Shown: one piece after another, positions 46,061 to 57,309 of the stretch
Layout: each line of letters starts with the position of its first letter
Position numbering within the stretch: the first letter of the stretch is position 1
Assembly (NCBI GenBank): GCA_021432605.1
Contig: MU271143.1
Location: 133,277 to 197,276, forward strand
Direction of reading: 5' to 3'
DNA length: 64,000 nt
From: Coniochaeta sp. PMI_546
Lineage: Eukaryota; Ascomycota; Sordariomycetes; Coniochaetales; Coniochaetaceae
The notes under the pieces: generated by a model
Databases searched by the model: none
What the model was told of the DNA's origin: nothing
Seen by the model: only the letters and a program-made list of their open reading frames with translations
Made by a program: the position numbers and the translations under genes

Positions 46061-49000
46061 ATCTTCAGCTGCTCATAGCGCGTAACGAGTCTGTCGGATA
46101 TCCGGACCGCAGTACTGTAGTGATGCTGCTCAAGCGCAGACGGGTCTCAATAAATGACTGTCCACAATGCTGCGTCCTACCGTGTGAACTGTGTATACAT
46201 ATTAGTGGGGCTTGGACGTCGCGCCTGCCATCTTAATCAAGCGCGTTTGAACCGCGTTCCTGAACTTGTGGCAGAACGCAAGTCACGTGATAGAAGGCGT
46301 TCGATGCCCGGGCCGAAAAGGGAGTTGATCCCTGCAGCTCGGCACGGTTGGACCTTTCTCACCCACTCGGAAAGCTTGCCTTCCATCGATCCAACGTCGC
46401 ACTCCGTGAAAATCGCCAGATGTCGATGAGACCCCTGTTTTGCTCCAAGACCCCGGCAATCACTCGGTCGCTGATCCTGAGTCGTCATGGGAGTCTGCGC
46501 GTCTACCTACTGGTGCTGCAACTTACTGTAGTACAAGTGTAGTTGATGGCCCTTGCGGGTGCTGGCGGTATTGGAGATAAGGTAGAGAGACTCGCGAGTT
46601 CACCCTGTTGACTCGGTTTCGACGCGTTTGAGAGTGTTGTAACCGGCTGGCTCTGGGATTCCAGTGTCAGCACCCTGAGCAGCGGCAACCGGCATAGAAG
46701 TGTTCAGTGGCTCGGGTCTGAGCCGGTCCAAGCTTTGTGCAGAGATGAGACGGACGATGATTTTCGAGCGACCCTTCGTTAGAGTTACACAGAAGCAGCC
46801 GTCAATATCCCCTCCGCCAATGGTCTAAGTCTACTGATTGTCAACCCACGCGCGCAAACGTCGGTTATTAAGCCGTGCAGAAACTCGCGAGAGAAGAGTT
46901 TTCGTCTCTTAATTAAGCAGCTTCCCTTTCGCGGGCGGAATGCCGCCTTCCGAGGCCGCACTCCACGTCTCTGCAAGTAACCTTGTGTTCGTGTCCTAAG
47001 ACCTCGCTGTTGAGTCCGCAGGCAGCTACGAAGCCATGAATGACCTGTAATTGTCAGGCAAGGAGTCAAGACTTCTGTAACGCTACCCGGCGCTGCACGG
47101 TGGCATTGACCTTGACCTGGAGTAGGAGCGTCAAAGAATGATCGAGCCAGTTCTGCAGTCAAGGGGTGATCTTCCATACGACGACCAGAAACCACACCGG
47201 GTCACAAGCGATCAAAACCGCGGCTGCCGAATGCTGGTGCGGCTGCTCGGGCAATCAAACAGCCACCGCGGGAACTGATCTGAGCCAGGCCGAGCTGCGA
47301 ACATGCTTCCAGAAGGAATATGGAATACGCCGTGCCGCACTGGCTGCGGACGATTCAGAAAGACAGAATGGCACTGGTGGAAATTTCCCGGCACTGAGCA
47401 AGAACAAAGACGACGCCAACATCTGAATCTTTATCTTTGTTGGACTCATGAGTGATGTCTTTCGCAGAAACACAATGACAACACTGTATGAGCTGTGAAT
47501 CTTTCTCCTCTGTCTTCGGCAGAGCTTCTGTGCCGCTCCAACTTTCAAGCCCCGCGCACGAAATTCATGATGGATGAGGTTGAGATCTGCAGATGCCCAG
47601 AACGAACTAACATCCCGAGCGTATCGTGGCATGTAATTGCAGTGAGTATCAGCCACTTTGATGCAGATCCAAGATTGGAGGAGTCAAAGAGCAGCAGAAG
47701 GCAGGCACCAGCCTGACGCAAGCTACATAGATACCAGCAGCTATGCTGTGACGGGCGCAGGAGCTGGTATTATCCGCAACCTCACGATGTGCAGGTGCAG
47801 AGTATCAAGCTGGGGTGAGCGGAGTACGTAGTCTGAAGACGAAGCAAGAAGCGGTTCGGCGCAATGTAGATAACCACGTAGCATTGCGGGAGGAGGAAGC
47901 TGATCCCATACCAGTAGTCACGGCGTGTCCATTGTGCATCTAGCCGAAGTCAAGGAGCCATGTCGGATGCACGTGGTTCATCCGTGTTCGTACATTTGGT
48001 TCATCCGGTCTTTTCTTGACTTACCCATGCCGTAGATCGGTCGAGGGGCCGAGTTGCTGATTCACGAGACTCAGCAGGAGCATCTGTGGTCTCATCTCTG
48101 AGCTCCGTGATATCTCGCTTGTGAATCTAACGGAGTGCCAATGCTTTCAGGCTGGACCTCGCATGGCAACCAATTGTCCATCCATTCCAAACCTCTCTCA
48201 CCGGCAGTCATAATACCGCAGCACAGACAAGAGGGCAGAGGTCCTGACCCAGAAGCAGGGCAGTTGGGCAAGAAGCCAACAAGGGTGGACGGACCCCACT
48301 ATTCACCCGTTATGACCACACAATGGGGAATGACTTCATGTCAGGGACTCACGGCGGAGCCGTCGACAGGCTTCTGGTAGGCTGGTACGGTCCGTACACA
48401 TGTACTCTACAGCAGCTTGTCGGCGAGATTCAGGTCCCTGTGTGGATGAGAATTGTGTGCGGAGTCGGTCACCTGCAAGTGAGATCCGAGCTGGCCCTCT
48501 CTCAAGCCCTGGATTCTAGGGGACTTATGCGAGTAATAGATGCCCCGCTGTCCTTTGGTTCCAGCCAGGAGCGAGAAGTGGAAAAGAGAGAAGGATTTTG
48601 ATGGGGAAAACCCACAGTAGTTGCATTTGGTCGCTGTTTGCTTGTCCTTTTACCGTCATTTTTGGAGTTTGGCGCCTTTGCCCACCCCCCCCAGTAGCCG
48701 ACTCTTTTGCTTTCCAAGTTGCAGCCAGCCCACGTTGACCGACAGATTATCACCGACTACGTAGTATACCAGCACCTCCCTTGTGAAAGCCGGACTGGCC
48801 GTGTTAGGTAGGTACTTTGTAGACTCACTCAAGCGATCGTCGGGCCTGATACCGTAGCCGTACCGTAGCCCTTGCCCTCGGATTTTGCCTCGACTGTGGT
48901 ATTTATCATCTGATCTCGCCCGGTCTTCGTAGAACCATCTGTTCCTCTGAACTTTCTCTTTCCTCTCGAGCAACCGTTTACCCTGTCAACCAACCCTCAC

Positions 49001-49377
49001 ACAAACCCATCACATCTCTTGTTTACCTGTGGGTCAACCTTCCGAGATCCAGGCCGACTGTCATGTTGTCCGGCAATGTTTTGCTGACAGGTGGAATTAG
49101 TGAAAGAAAACCTGAGAACGAGGAGAAATTTTCTGTTGAATTCACTGTGAGTGGCACCTTCCCTTCCGAAGTTTTACCCCACATCGCGGCGACGCCTCCC
49201 CCACCTTGGTTTCGTTTTTTGCGCCCTACATTTTTGCGAGATCCTCCAATACTACAACACAAACTCACCCGAAGATCTGGAACTCGACACCATCTACATC
49301 CTTCGACGATACTAATCTATCGTCCTTCTCTTCACAGAACACTACCTCAACCACAAATCACCAATACCAACCTCAAG
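46061..49377. promoter_or_regulatory. 3.3-kb divergent gene-free region, sae2 / gis2
   Basis: Large head-to-head gap without recognisable coding sequence. Near the right end, a GTGAGT at 49147 and a pyrimidine-rich TTCTCTTCACAG ending at 49337 could bound a 191-nt intron in the gis2 5' UTR. The rest shows only short frames. Confidence 0.4.
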
Positions 49378-50802
49378 ATGGATTCTTTCGGATCTCAGCA
49401 ACAGTCCGGCGGACGCGCCTGCTTCACATGTGAGTTTTTTTTTCCCGAGCGACATCCCCGTATATCACATCCGATATCCCACCACCGATACGATCCTGTA
49501 TTCCCTTGCGCGCCGCAAAACACCTCGGCGGTCGCCCCTCCCGTTGTCGTCGGTTCTCATCTGCAGTCTGCAAGACATCACGCGATCGGAAACGACCACA
49601 TTGTGTCTACGTGCAACTTTTTTGGCGGAGCATCCAAGAGTCGTTGAGGTTGTTCACACACTTGGCACCAACGACTCCGACGCTTGCCTCAAAGGGACAT
49701 GTTAGCAGACTGCAGATGGATGAACCCCCACAAACACCTTTCATACACCGACCTTTTTGACTGCATGTTGGATCTGAATACAGGAAACTGAACCAGTCCT
49801 AAAAACATAGCCTTTCCAGGCACAATATCTTTGATTCATTTTGCCTGAAATTGTGTGGGGAGAAGCATCTGACAAGAGACATTACAGGCGGCCAGACCAC
49901 GCATCAGGTATGCAGCACCAGTAGCAGGATCGATCGATAATATCACGGAAGAGAGTTGTATTTGTTGGATTACTGACATAGATGCGACCTTACAGGCCCG
50001 TGACTGCCCCAACCGTGGTGCTGCTAAGTGGTATGTCGTTATTCTGAACGCCTGTATCCACGTGCAACCAGCTAACATTATGCCTTTAGCTACAACTGCG
50101 GTGGTAAGCTCCCTTGAGCCCACTCGATACACATGATGATCATCGTTACTGACCGCATTATTCGGTGAATAGGCGAGGGTCACATGAGTGAGTTGCCCCT
50201 GCTGAATATAGTCTGGCCAACAAGCAAAGCTGATAATCGCAGGCCGTGACTGCCCCGAGGGTCCCAAGGATACCAAGACATGCTACCGCTGCGGAACTGC
50301 TGGTCACATTAGCCGTGACTGCCCCCAGTCTGCCCCTGCTGGTGGTGCCGGCGGTGGTGCTTCCGGCGCTGAGTGCTACAAGGTAAGCAACTTCTTGTCT
50401 GACACATCCATACCATCTGCTTATCCCGCTAACACCATTGCCAGTGCGGCGAGGTCGGCCACATTGCCCGCAACTGCTCCAAGGGCGGCGACAGCTACGG
50501 AGGACGTGGTGGTGGTTATCAGTCCGGCGGCTATGGCGGTGGCGGTTTCCAGCAGAACAAGACCTGCTACTCGTGCGGCGGTGTCGGCCACATGTCTCGT
50601 GAGTACCGTGATCATCCACGAGTTGCTGTGTCCCTCCTCTAACAAGACTTCAGGCGACTGCGTCAACGGCTCCAAGTGCTACAACTGCGGCGAGACCGGT
50701 CATTTCTCTCGTGACTGCCCCAAGGACTCTGGCAGTGGCGAGAAGATCTGCTACAAGTGCCAGCAGCCCGGCCACGTCCAGTCCCAGTGCCCCAGCGCTT
50801 AA
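49378..50802 (+). CDS. gis2: CCHC zinc-knuckle nucleic-acid-binding protein, Gis2/Byr3/CNBP type
   Basis: Eight exons (49378-49429, 49888-49907, 49996-50030, 50090-50103, 50173-50187, 50243-50382, 50445-50598, 50654-50802) give 192 residues. Seven retroviral-type zinc knuckles (C-x2-C-x4-H-x4-C) follow each other: [84 protein letters not shown] and [15 protein letters not shown] Gly/Tyr/Arg-rich RGG-like linker lies between knuckles 4 and 5. CNBP/Gis2 proteins bind single-stranded nucleic acids and promote translation of selected mRNAs in the cytoplasm. The first two knuckles are split over five exons, four of them only 14-35 nt long; the exon model is forced because each join restores a perfect knuckle. 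Confidence 0.93.
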
Positions 50803-51619
50803 GTGCTGGACAAACGTCGACCTCGATAATACGACCACCTCTTTCCATGTTCTCTTCGACATTTAGGCAGCCTTAATCGGCTGGCTCGCTGTTCGGTACG
50901 GAAATTCGCCATGGGGACGGGGAAATCTTGCTGTAGGTGGGACAGCTGCGTTGTGTGGGTGCTGAATACTACACTACATTTCGGGTGGATGTGTCTTGCG
51001 CTCGCGCGTTGGAACACCACGGGTCGTGCCTTCGGGTGTTAGGAAGGGTCATCTGGATATCGTCTGCTGGAGATAATGCCTGCTATGATTCCCCCATGTC
51101 TTTTTGCCCTCTTTCTGCTTTTTCCGTCTTTCCGATTGCTTTGCTTGGCATTTGTCGCACCCAAAAAAACAACGATTGATTTGGCAATGGAAAAGTTTAA
51201 ACGATTCTGGCGTCTAGGACTTTCAGGGTCGCCTTGTATAGAGGTTGCCTTCTCTTTGTCTTTGGAGGCCGTTCGCGTGGTTCAAGGGGAATACATGGTC
51301 TAGGGCTGGACACTGGTCTGGAACGGGTGATACGACTCCTTAAGCGTGAATGAACTGGTCTTGATCTGACTCTGCTGTTGTACTATGTGACGGTATCAAA
51401 TAACATCGTGTCTACCTGTGTGATGTGCTTGATTTCGAGGTCACTCTCGATTCATGCCTAGAAGACTTGGCTTATATACGTAAATCAATCCAACACCTCG
51501 AGGAGCTTGCCGGCCCCAAACCCAGATATGTTGTCTTGGTCTACTTTGAAAACAGCAGATGTGTGCCTCTTACCTGACCTGTGTTGTCAACAGTGCCCCT
51601 CCAAGCCGGATGAAATCCC
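50803..51619. other. Convergent 3' gap, gis2 / methyltransferase
   Basis: 817 bp with no coding signal; T-rich segments at 51100-51140 are consistent with a 3' UTR. Confidence 0.5.
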
Positions 51620-52528
51620 TCACTTCGTCAGAGTACCAAAAATGTGCGGGCAAACAGTGCACCATTCATCCCCCTCGGTGAAGACAAGATCGACACTCGT
51701 CCACTTCCCAGCCCGCCTCAATGACGCCTCTGTATCCCTCCCCAATTGGCAACCCCCAAGACAATGCGGCCAGAACAGGTTGACCAGAACCTGGTACAGC
51801 CGCATCCCCAGCCCATGCTTCGCCGAGCACTTGACATGCTCAAACACATACCATCTCCCGCCGGGCTTGAGATAGCTGTAGAGCTCTTTGATGTTGTGCT
51901 CTGGGTCCGGGATGCTGCAGAGACAAAGGATGGAGACAATTGCGTCGACGCTCCCCTTCTGGACTTTTCCCGAGCTGGCAAGCGACTCGATGCCCACTGG
52001 TACGATCTCGTAGACGTCATCCAGTCCTGCTTTGGTTATGCTGGCCTGGAGCTGGGGGTGCATGTCTGTGCTCGGTTCAACGCCGTAGACTTTGGTCACT
52101 CCCTTCGTGTGTCCTTTGCGTTGGCGGGCGCCATCCTCGCTGGTGTCCTCGCCGCGCAGAGCCGGTTCGGCGAATAGGCCGACCCACAACCCAGCGCCGG
52201 GTCCGACCTCGATGACGGTGCCCGACACAGGCACGCCGACTCGAGTCTCGGAGATCTCACCGGCCGACACGCGGCCGTCGAGGAGGGCGACGATACGTGC
52301 CCAGTTGTTGTTCCTGACGTTCGGGCCGGCGACGGCCCAGAAGGTGCCGAACCAGGCGGACTTGAAGGCTGAAGGGGATAGCAGGGTGGCTAAGGAGGAG
52401 GATTGGTAGAGACGGGAGATGGTAGTTGGGATGAACTTGACGGTGATGCCCAGGAAGAGCCAAGGGTCGAGAAGAGCCCAGAAGAGGGATCTGGGGGTGT
52501 AGGGGTGTATTGGGTTCCAGGAGGCCAT
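51620..52528 (-). CDS. SAM-dependent methyltransferase, METTL7-like, membrane-anchored
   Basis: Single exon of 302 residues. An N-terminal hydrophobic stretch (about residues 14-33, FWALLDPWLFLGITVKF) could anchor the protein in ER or lipid-droplet membrane. The class I fold follows: motif I VIEVGPGAGLW (residues 105-115), a later acidic-loop motif KVYGVEPSTDMHPQL, and VDAIVSILCLCSIPD then YLKPGGRWYVFEHVK, as in Methyltransf_11 proteins. The closing part (FWPHCLGGCQLGRDTEASLRRAG) resembles animal METTL7/TMT1, which methylate small thiols; the fungal substrate is unknown. An insertion of about 20 residues (SEDGARQRKGHTKG) sits between motif I and the next strand. The gene is intronless, unlike most neighbours. 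Confidence 0.85.
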   Translation of the reverse strand: MASWNPIHPYTPRSLFWALLDPWLFLGITVKFIPTTISRLYQSSSLATLLSPSAFKSAWFGTFWAVAGPNVRNNNWARIVALLDGRVSAGEISETRVGVPVSGTVIEVGPGAGLWVGLFAEPALRGEDTSEDGARQRKGHTKGVTKVYGVEPSTDMHPQLQASITKAGLDDVYEIVPVGIESLASSGKVQKGSVDAIVSILCLCSIPDPEHNIKELYSYLKPGGRWYVFEHVKCSAKHGLGMRLYQVLVNLFWPHCLGGCQLGRDTEASLRRAGKWTSVDLVFTEGDEWCTVCPHIFGTLTK

Positions 52529-53823
52529 TGTGGCGAGGATGAGGATAAAAACGAGGGCGAGTGAGACTATTCAGTGTGTGGTGGGGGAGATGGTGTGAAA
52601 AGGGGGTGTGGGAAAAGGGGGTTGAGGTGGTTTTTTGGGAGAAGGAATAAAAGTTGGAGCTCTCAAGAAAGCTACAGAGATATTTAACTACACCTCCAGA
52701 AGGATTTCAGATGTTAGTCTGATACTTCAGCACGTCATTTCATAGAACGACTTATCTCCAATTATTGAATGATAGTAGATACTGAAAACTTATTGAGTCA
52801 CAGGTATAGGTGCAATGAATAAGCTCTGGCATTTCTGAATGCATAGGAGTATTCTTATGGCTGAGGAGAGTGATTTTGGTTGTCATGCCCTAATGTGGAG
52901 GGTGTTAGAGGCTATCGCGACATTGTAAATATGGCAGAGACTTGGTTGATGAGGTCCGCCTTTCTCGATGGTGCCAAGCCTGTCTTTTAGTCTGGGAACA
53001 TATGAGATCCTAATCGAGGTGCTCGTCTTGACCAGTCATGGAGATAGCACAACATAACTATGCTATACCCTTTCTCCAAGCACCCTCGACAGAGCAGGCC
53101 AGGCCAGCACCGGGAGAGGATATCACAGGACCGACCTCTCACGTAAGACAATAGAAGAACAGCTTTGTCAACCAAACCTTGATCTAAGCAGACAGCGAGT
53201 TGCGTGCCCTCTCAGGTCTTGTCTGCGAGAGCAACTTGCAATCAACCTGCCAGCCAGCCCAGACATTCCTGTCAATGACTGCACATCGCAGCAATGAATG
53301 CGTGGAGGTGAGTCTTATGAGGCTGATATTACGATATCAGTAATATTCACAAGATGTGGCAGAACTGTGCGACTGAAATCAGCATCGCACGTCTCAAAAT
53401 CCAGAACGACTGCCCTGAGTCCTTGACTCGTCTCCGTGCCAATCAGCAGCTCGACAATTCAGTTGCTGACGCCAAGCTTCTCCGCGTTCACGCACCCCAC
53501 CGGCACACCCCAGGGAACAGTGGAGCTTCAGCTGGACCGAGCCGAGGCACCTCACATTCCAAAGGGGCTCAAGTGACCATGTCGGCCATCGTCGGTAAAG
53601 GCCGAACCTGGTCTCTCCTGCAAGCAGGAGGGAGCTGACATTTATTACTGACTGGTTTAACTTTGCTATTTCTAGGTTTTTGATACCCAGAACCTTTGTC
53701 TCTCATCTCCGTCTCCGCTCTCTCGTCCTTCCTGCTCATCCGCTGTAGTGACACCTTCGTTGCGTTATCACGAGCCTCCTCACACTCCTTCCAGACACCG
53801 ACCTGCCTTCTCCCACAGACAGA
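52529..53823. promoter_or_regulatory. Divergent promoter region, methyltransferase / acyl-CoA dehydrogenase
   Basis: 1.3-kb head-to-head gap. A pyrimidine-rich leader precedes the dehydrogenase ATG (53690-53820). No gene seen. Confidence 0.45.
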
Positions 53824-55432
53824 ATGGCGATCGCAGCGAAGACCTTCACCCGCGCCGAGGTGGCCAAGCACAACACCGAGGACAGCGTCTGGTTCATCGT
53901 AGACGCAACGGTCTATGATGTCTCAGACTTCCTCGACGCCCACCCCGGCGGCGAAGCCGTCCTCCGTCAGGTAGCCGGCAAGGATGCAACAGTCGACTTC
54001 TACAACCTGCACCGTCACGAGGTGCTCGCCAAGTATGCCGATCTTGCCATCGGCACCATCGAGGGCGAGAAGCCAAGCATCATCACACCTCAACCAGGCG
54101 ATTTGAGTCAGGTCCCCTACGCCGAGCCGCTGTGGCTTTCGCCCGCGTTCCGGAGCCCGTTCTACAAGGAGAGCCACAGGAAGCTGCAGCGGGCCATGCG
54201 GGAGTTCACCGACAAGTACATCACGCCCGAGGCGCAAGAGAAGGAGCGCACGGGCGAGTACATCAGCCAGGAGCTGGTTGAGCGGATGAGCAAGGCGGGC
54301 GTCCTGCACATGCGTATGGGCCCGGGCAAGCACCTGCATGGTGTAGAGTTGCTGGGCGGAGCCGTTGATGGCAAGGAGTTTGACTACTTCCACGACCTGG
54401 TCATGTCACAGGAGGGTGTGCGTGCTGCCGCCAGAGGCTTCCAGGACGGAAGCTTGGCTGGTATGGTCATCGGATTGACATGTATTCTCAACTTCTGCAA
54501 GGATCCGGTCATGCAGAAGCGTATCACCGACGAGGTCTTCTCCGGCCAGAAGAAGATCTGCTTGGCCATCACGGAGGCCTTCGCTGGCTCTGATGTCGCC
54601 AATCTCAGGACAACGGCTGTCAAGACTCCCGACGGCAAGCACTACATCGTCAACGGTACCAAGAAGTGGATCACCAACGGTGTCTTCTCCGATTACTTCG
54701 TCACCGGAGTCAAGACGGACAAGGGTCTCTCGGTGCTCCTCATCGAGCGCGGCGAGGGCGTCGAGACCAAGCCCATCAAGACCTCCTACTCGCCCGCGGC
54801 CGGTACGACCTTCATCACCTTTGACAACGTCAAGGTCCCCGTCGAGAACCTGCTCGGCGAGGAGAACAAGGGCATCTACGTCATCCTCAGCAACTTCAAC
54901 CACGAGCGGTGGACCATGGCCGCCGGAACGATCCGGTACATGCGCCTCGTGACCGAGGAGTGCCTCAAGTGGGCGCATCAGCGCATCGTGTTCCGCAAGC
55001 GGCTGATCGACCAGCCCGTCATCCGCCAGAAGCTGGCCAAGATGATCGCCCTCTGCGAGGCCAACCAGGCCTGGCTCGAGCAGATCACCTTCCAGATGTG
55101 CAACATGCCGTACGCGCAGCAGGCCAAGTTCTTGGGCGGTCCCATTGCCTTGTTGAAGATGAGCGCCACGCGCGCCGCGCACGAGATCGCCGACGAGAGC
55201 GTGCAGATCTTTGGCGGACGGGGCCTGACGCAGAGCGGCATGGGAAGGGTGATTGAGAACTTTAACCGGGGTTATAAGTTTGATGCTATCTTGGTACGTT
55301 CCTCCTCTGCTCCAGTATAACCTCACGAAAAACGAGATGCTAACGGATTTGTTATAGGGCGGTGCTGAGGAGGTTCTGGCTGATCTTGGTGTCAGGCAGG
55401 CGATGAAGTTCATGCCCAAGGCTGTTTTGTAG
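53824..55432 (+). CDS. Cytochrome b5 / acyl-CoA dehydrogenase fusion protein
   Basis: Exons 53824-55293 and 55358-55432 give 514 residues. Residues 1-80 are a cytochrome b5 domain with the haem pocket FLDAHPGGEAV (axial His 40) and NLHRHEVL (probable second ligand His 63). From about residue 110 to the end comes an acyl-CoA dehydrogenase: FAD/substrate region CLAITEAFAGSDVANLRTTA, the beta domain YIVNGTKKWITNG, and the C-terminal bundle with FGGRGLTQSGMGRVIENFNRGYKFDAIL. Such fusions occur in many fungi. The b5 part could take or pass electrons without the usual electron-transfer flavoprotein, but the acyl substrate is not known. It ends in KAVL, with no PTS1 signal, and has no clear mitochondrial presequence. 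The short last exon completes the FAD domain. Confidence 0.92.
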
Positions 55433-55837
55433 AGCGTCTTCTGCCGCATCATTTTGGATTAGCATGGCGGAGTTTGGCCTACAACCTGGACCCAATTGTA
55501 AATATAGAGGCTGTAGAGATAGGATAGGAGATCATGATGAGTTCAAAGAATTGTTCCCAAACCAAGGACCAGCCCAAAGTGATGCATCTTGGGGGCACAC
55601 GTGCCTCTTATCGATGCCTCAGCTGCTATCGCGAATAACCCCACCATAACCAAGCCACGACGCCGAGGGGCGGCGAAGTGACCCCTAGCCTGATTCATGT
55701 ATACTTGGAGTCAAAGGATCGTACTTGGCTTCTCATAAAGTGCAGCCATTATCTTGCTTGCTTTCTTGTTATAGTTGTCATCGCCTTGACTGATTTCTTT
55801 TCCTCTCGTTTTCCTCATCATCTCGTCATCCGTCAAA
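55433..55837. promoter_or_regulatory. Spacer with 3' UTR of the dehydrogenase and promoter of the phosphatase gene
   Basis: 405 bp between two plus-strand genes. TC-rich leader just before the phosphatase ATG (55785-55835). Nothing else seen. Confidence 0.5.
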
Positions 55838-56457
55838 ATGCCAGACCAAATCTCGGTCCTCTTCGTCTGCCTAGGCAATATATGCCGCTCGACCATGGCA
55901 GAGGGTGTCTTCCAGTCCATCGCGAAGAATGAGCCGTACAAGGGTCTCATCTCGAAGATCGACTCATGCGGAACAGGTAAAGATATCAGCCTCCTAGTTT
56001 ACAATGCGAACATCGAGCTGACCTTTGAAAAGCGGGCTACCACATCGGCGAAGAGCCAGATCACCGCACCATGGCCACATTACGAGCGAAGGGTATCAAG
56101 GACTACGTCCATCTGGGACGGAAGGTATGTTTTCCCCTCCCCCCCCTAAACACAGAACCTTTTCACCTTGCTAAAGAGTACATAAAGCTGCGCTCATCAG
56201 ACTTTGACAACTTCGACTACATCTTCGCCATGGACAAGTCGAACCTGAGCGACATTCTGCGCGAGCAGCGGAAGAAGCCCGGCAGCAAGGCGAAAGTCAT
56301 GCTGTTTGGGGAGTACTCTGGCACGGGCAAGGTCGAGATCGTGGATGACCCGTATTATGGCGGTCATGACGGGTTTGAGACGACCTATGAGCAGGCTACC
56401 CGGTTCTCGAAGAACTTCTTGAAGGAGGTGTTTCCGGATGTCAAGCCGGAGTTGTGA
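55838..56457 (+). CDS. Low-molecular-weight protein tyrosine phosphatase (Ltp1/Stp1 family)
   Basis: Exons 55838-55976, 56033-56124 and 56188-56457 give 166 residues, typical for LMW-PTPs (about 155-165). The active-site loop is at the N-terminus, VCLGNICRS: nucleophile Cys 11 and Arg 17 in the C-x5-R signature. The general acid is the first Asp of DPYYGGHDGF (about 131). GYHIGEEPDHRTM and LRSSDFDNFDYIFAMD are further conserved blocks. The enzyme removes phosphate from tyrosines of cytosolic proteins; yeast Ltp1 has no known essential substrate. Both introns end in AAG rather than CAG or TAG in the model that keeps the family sequence. At intron 2 an earlier GAG acceptor would add YIK in frame. 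Confidence 0.93.
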
Positions 56458-56465
56458 TGGGCGAG

Positions 56466-56497
56466 GACGACTAGATGACTAGATGACTAGACGACTA
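56466..56497 (+). repeat. Tandem 8-bp repeat, four units
   Basis: Four head-to-tail units of GAYGACTA (Y = C or T) start nine bases after the phosphatase stop codon, followed by a degenerate fifth. Probably a 3' UTR microsatellite. Confidence 0.8.
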
Positions 56498-57309
56498 GGT
56501 GATGAGCTCGGGCAAAAGGGTTTTCCTACTTGTGGTTTGGCGTTTCGTTGTTCTGTTTTCATAGACTTGTTTGTGATGCGGGCAGTAGTAGAGCATAGCA
56601 CGCCTGGACACAGGTCTTTTTCTTGGTAGATGGCTACTTTGACGTGTGCATGTCGGAACGGAACTTGATGTTCTAATGTTTCTACCTAGATGTCTGTCCC
56701 TGTGTCGCAGAGCAGCCTGACCTACCGTCTTGCTCTGGACTTTACCAGGCCCGGGATGCCCGAGTTCGAGACTATGAAATGACGCGACCGTAGTTCCTTG
56801 CTCCTTGCTGTAACCGCTTCCGAGCCTTGTTTTAAACACCGATTCCAGTTCACCTTCGTGCAAATTTAGATACGTCGATAATGCATCGGGGCCACTCGCT
56901 TACTGTGGTTAGCATATGTAAGGCCGGTTGTGGATGTCGGGGGTTGAAGCTGGGCAACGAGCCTTCGTCCCTGGCGCGTCCTTTGTGATGCCTCGGAAAC
57001 TGGCTTGGCGCTTGTATTTCTTATATAGGATGGGACAAGGCAGGTCCTGCTATGGGAATGTGAGCATGCAAAGATTCTCCAGTGTGCCGACCCGGACATG
57101 ATCGGTTATCTTCAGCGCGGTTGGTCAGCCGCTACTTGGAGATGTGTCGGGAGATTTCTTGAGAATGGCGCTCATTCATGTCCTTTATTCTCGACACATT
57201 GCGTTTCTAGCATAACATCACGTCCAAATGCCTAGCAATCAGCATAGCTTGATTGCCAGGACAAGATGTGATTCCTTACTCTGAAGTAAACTGCCTCCGC
57301 CGTGAAAGC
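56498..57309. other. Intergenic, no gene seen
   Basis: 3' region of the phosphatase gene and unassigned sequence. Frames are short, with no protein features. Confidence 0.45.
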
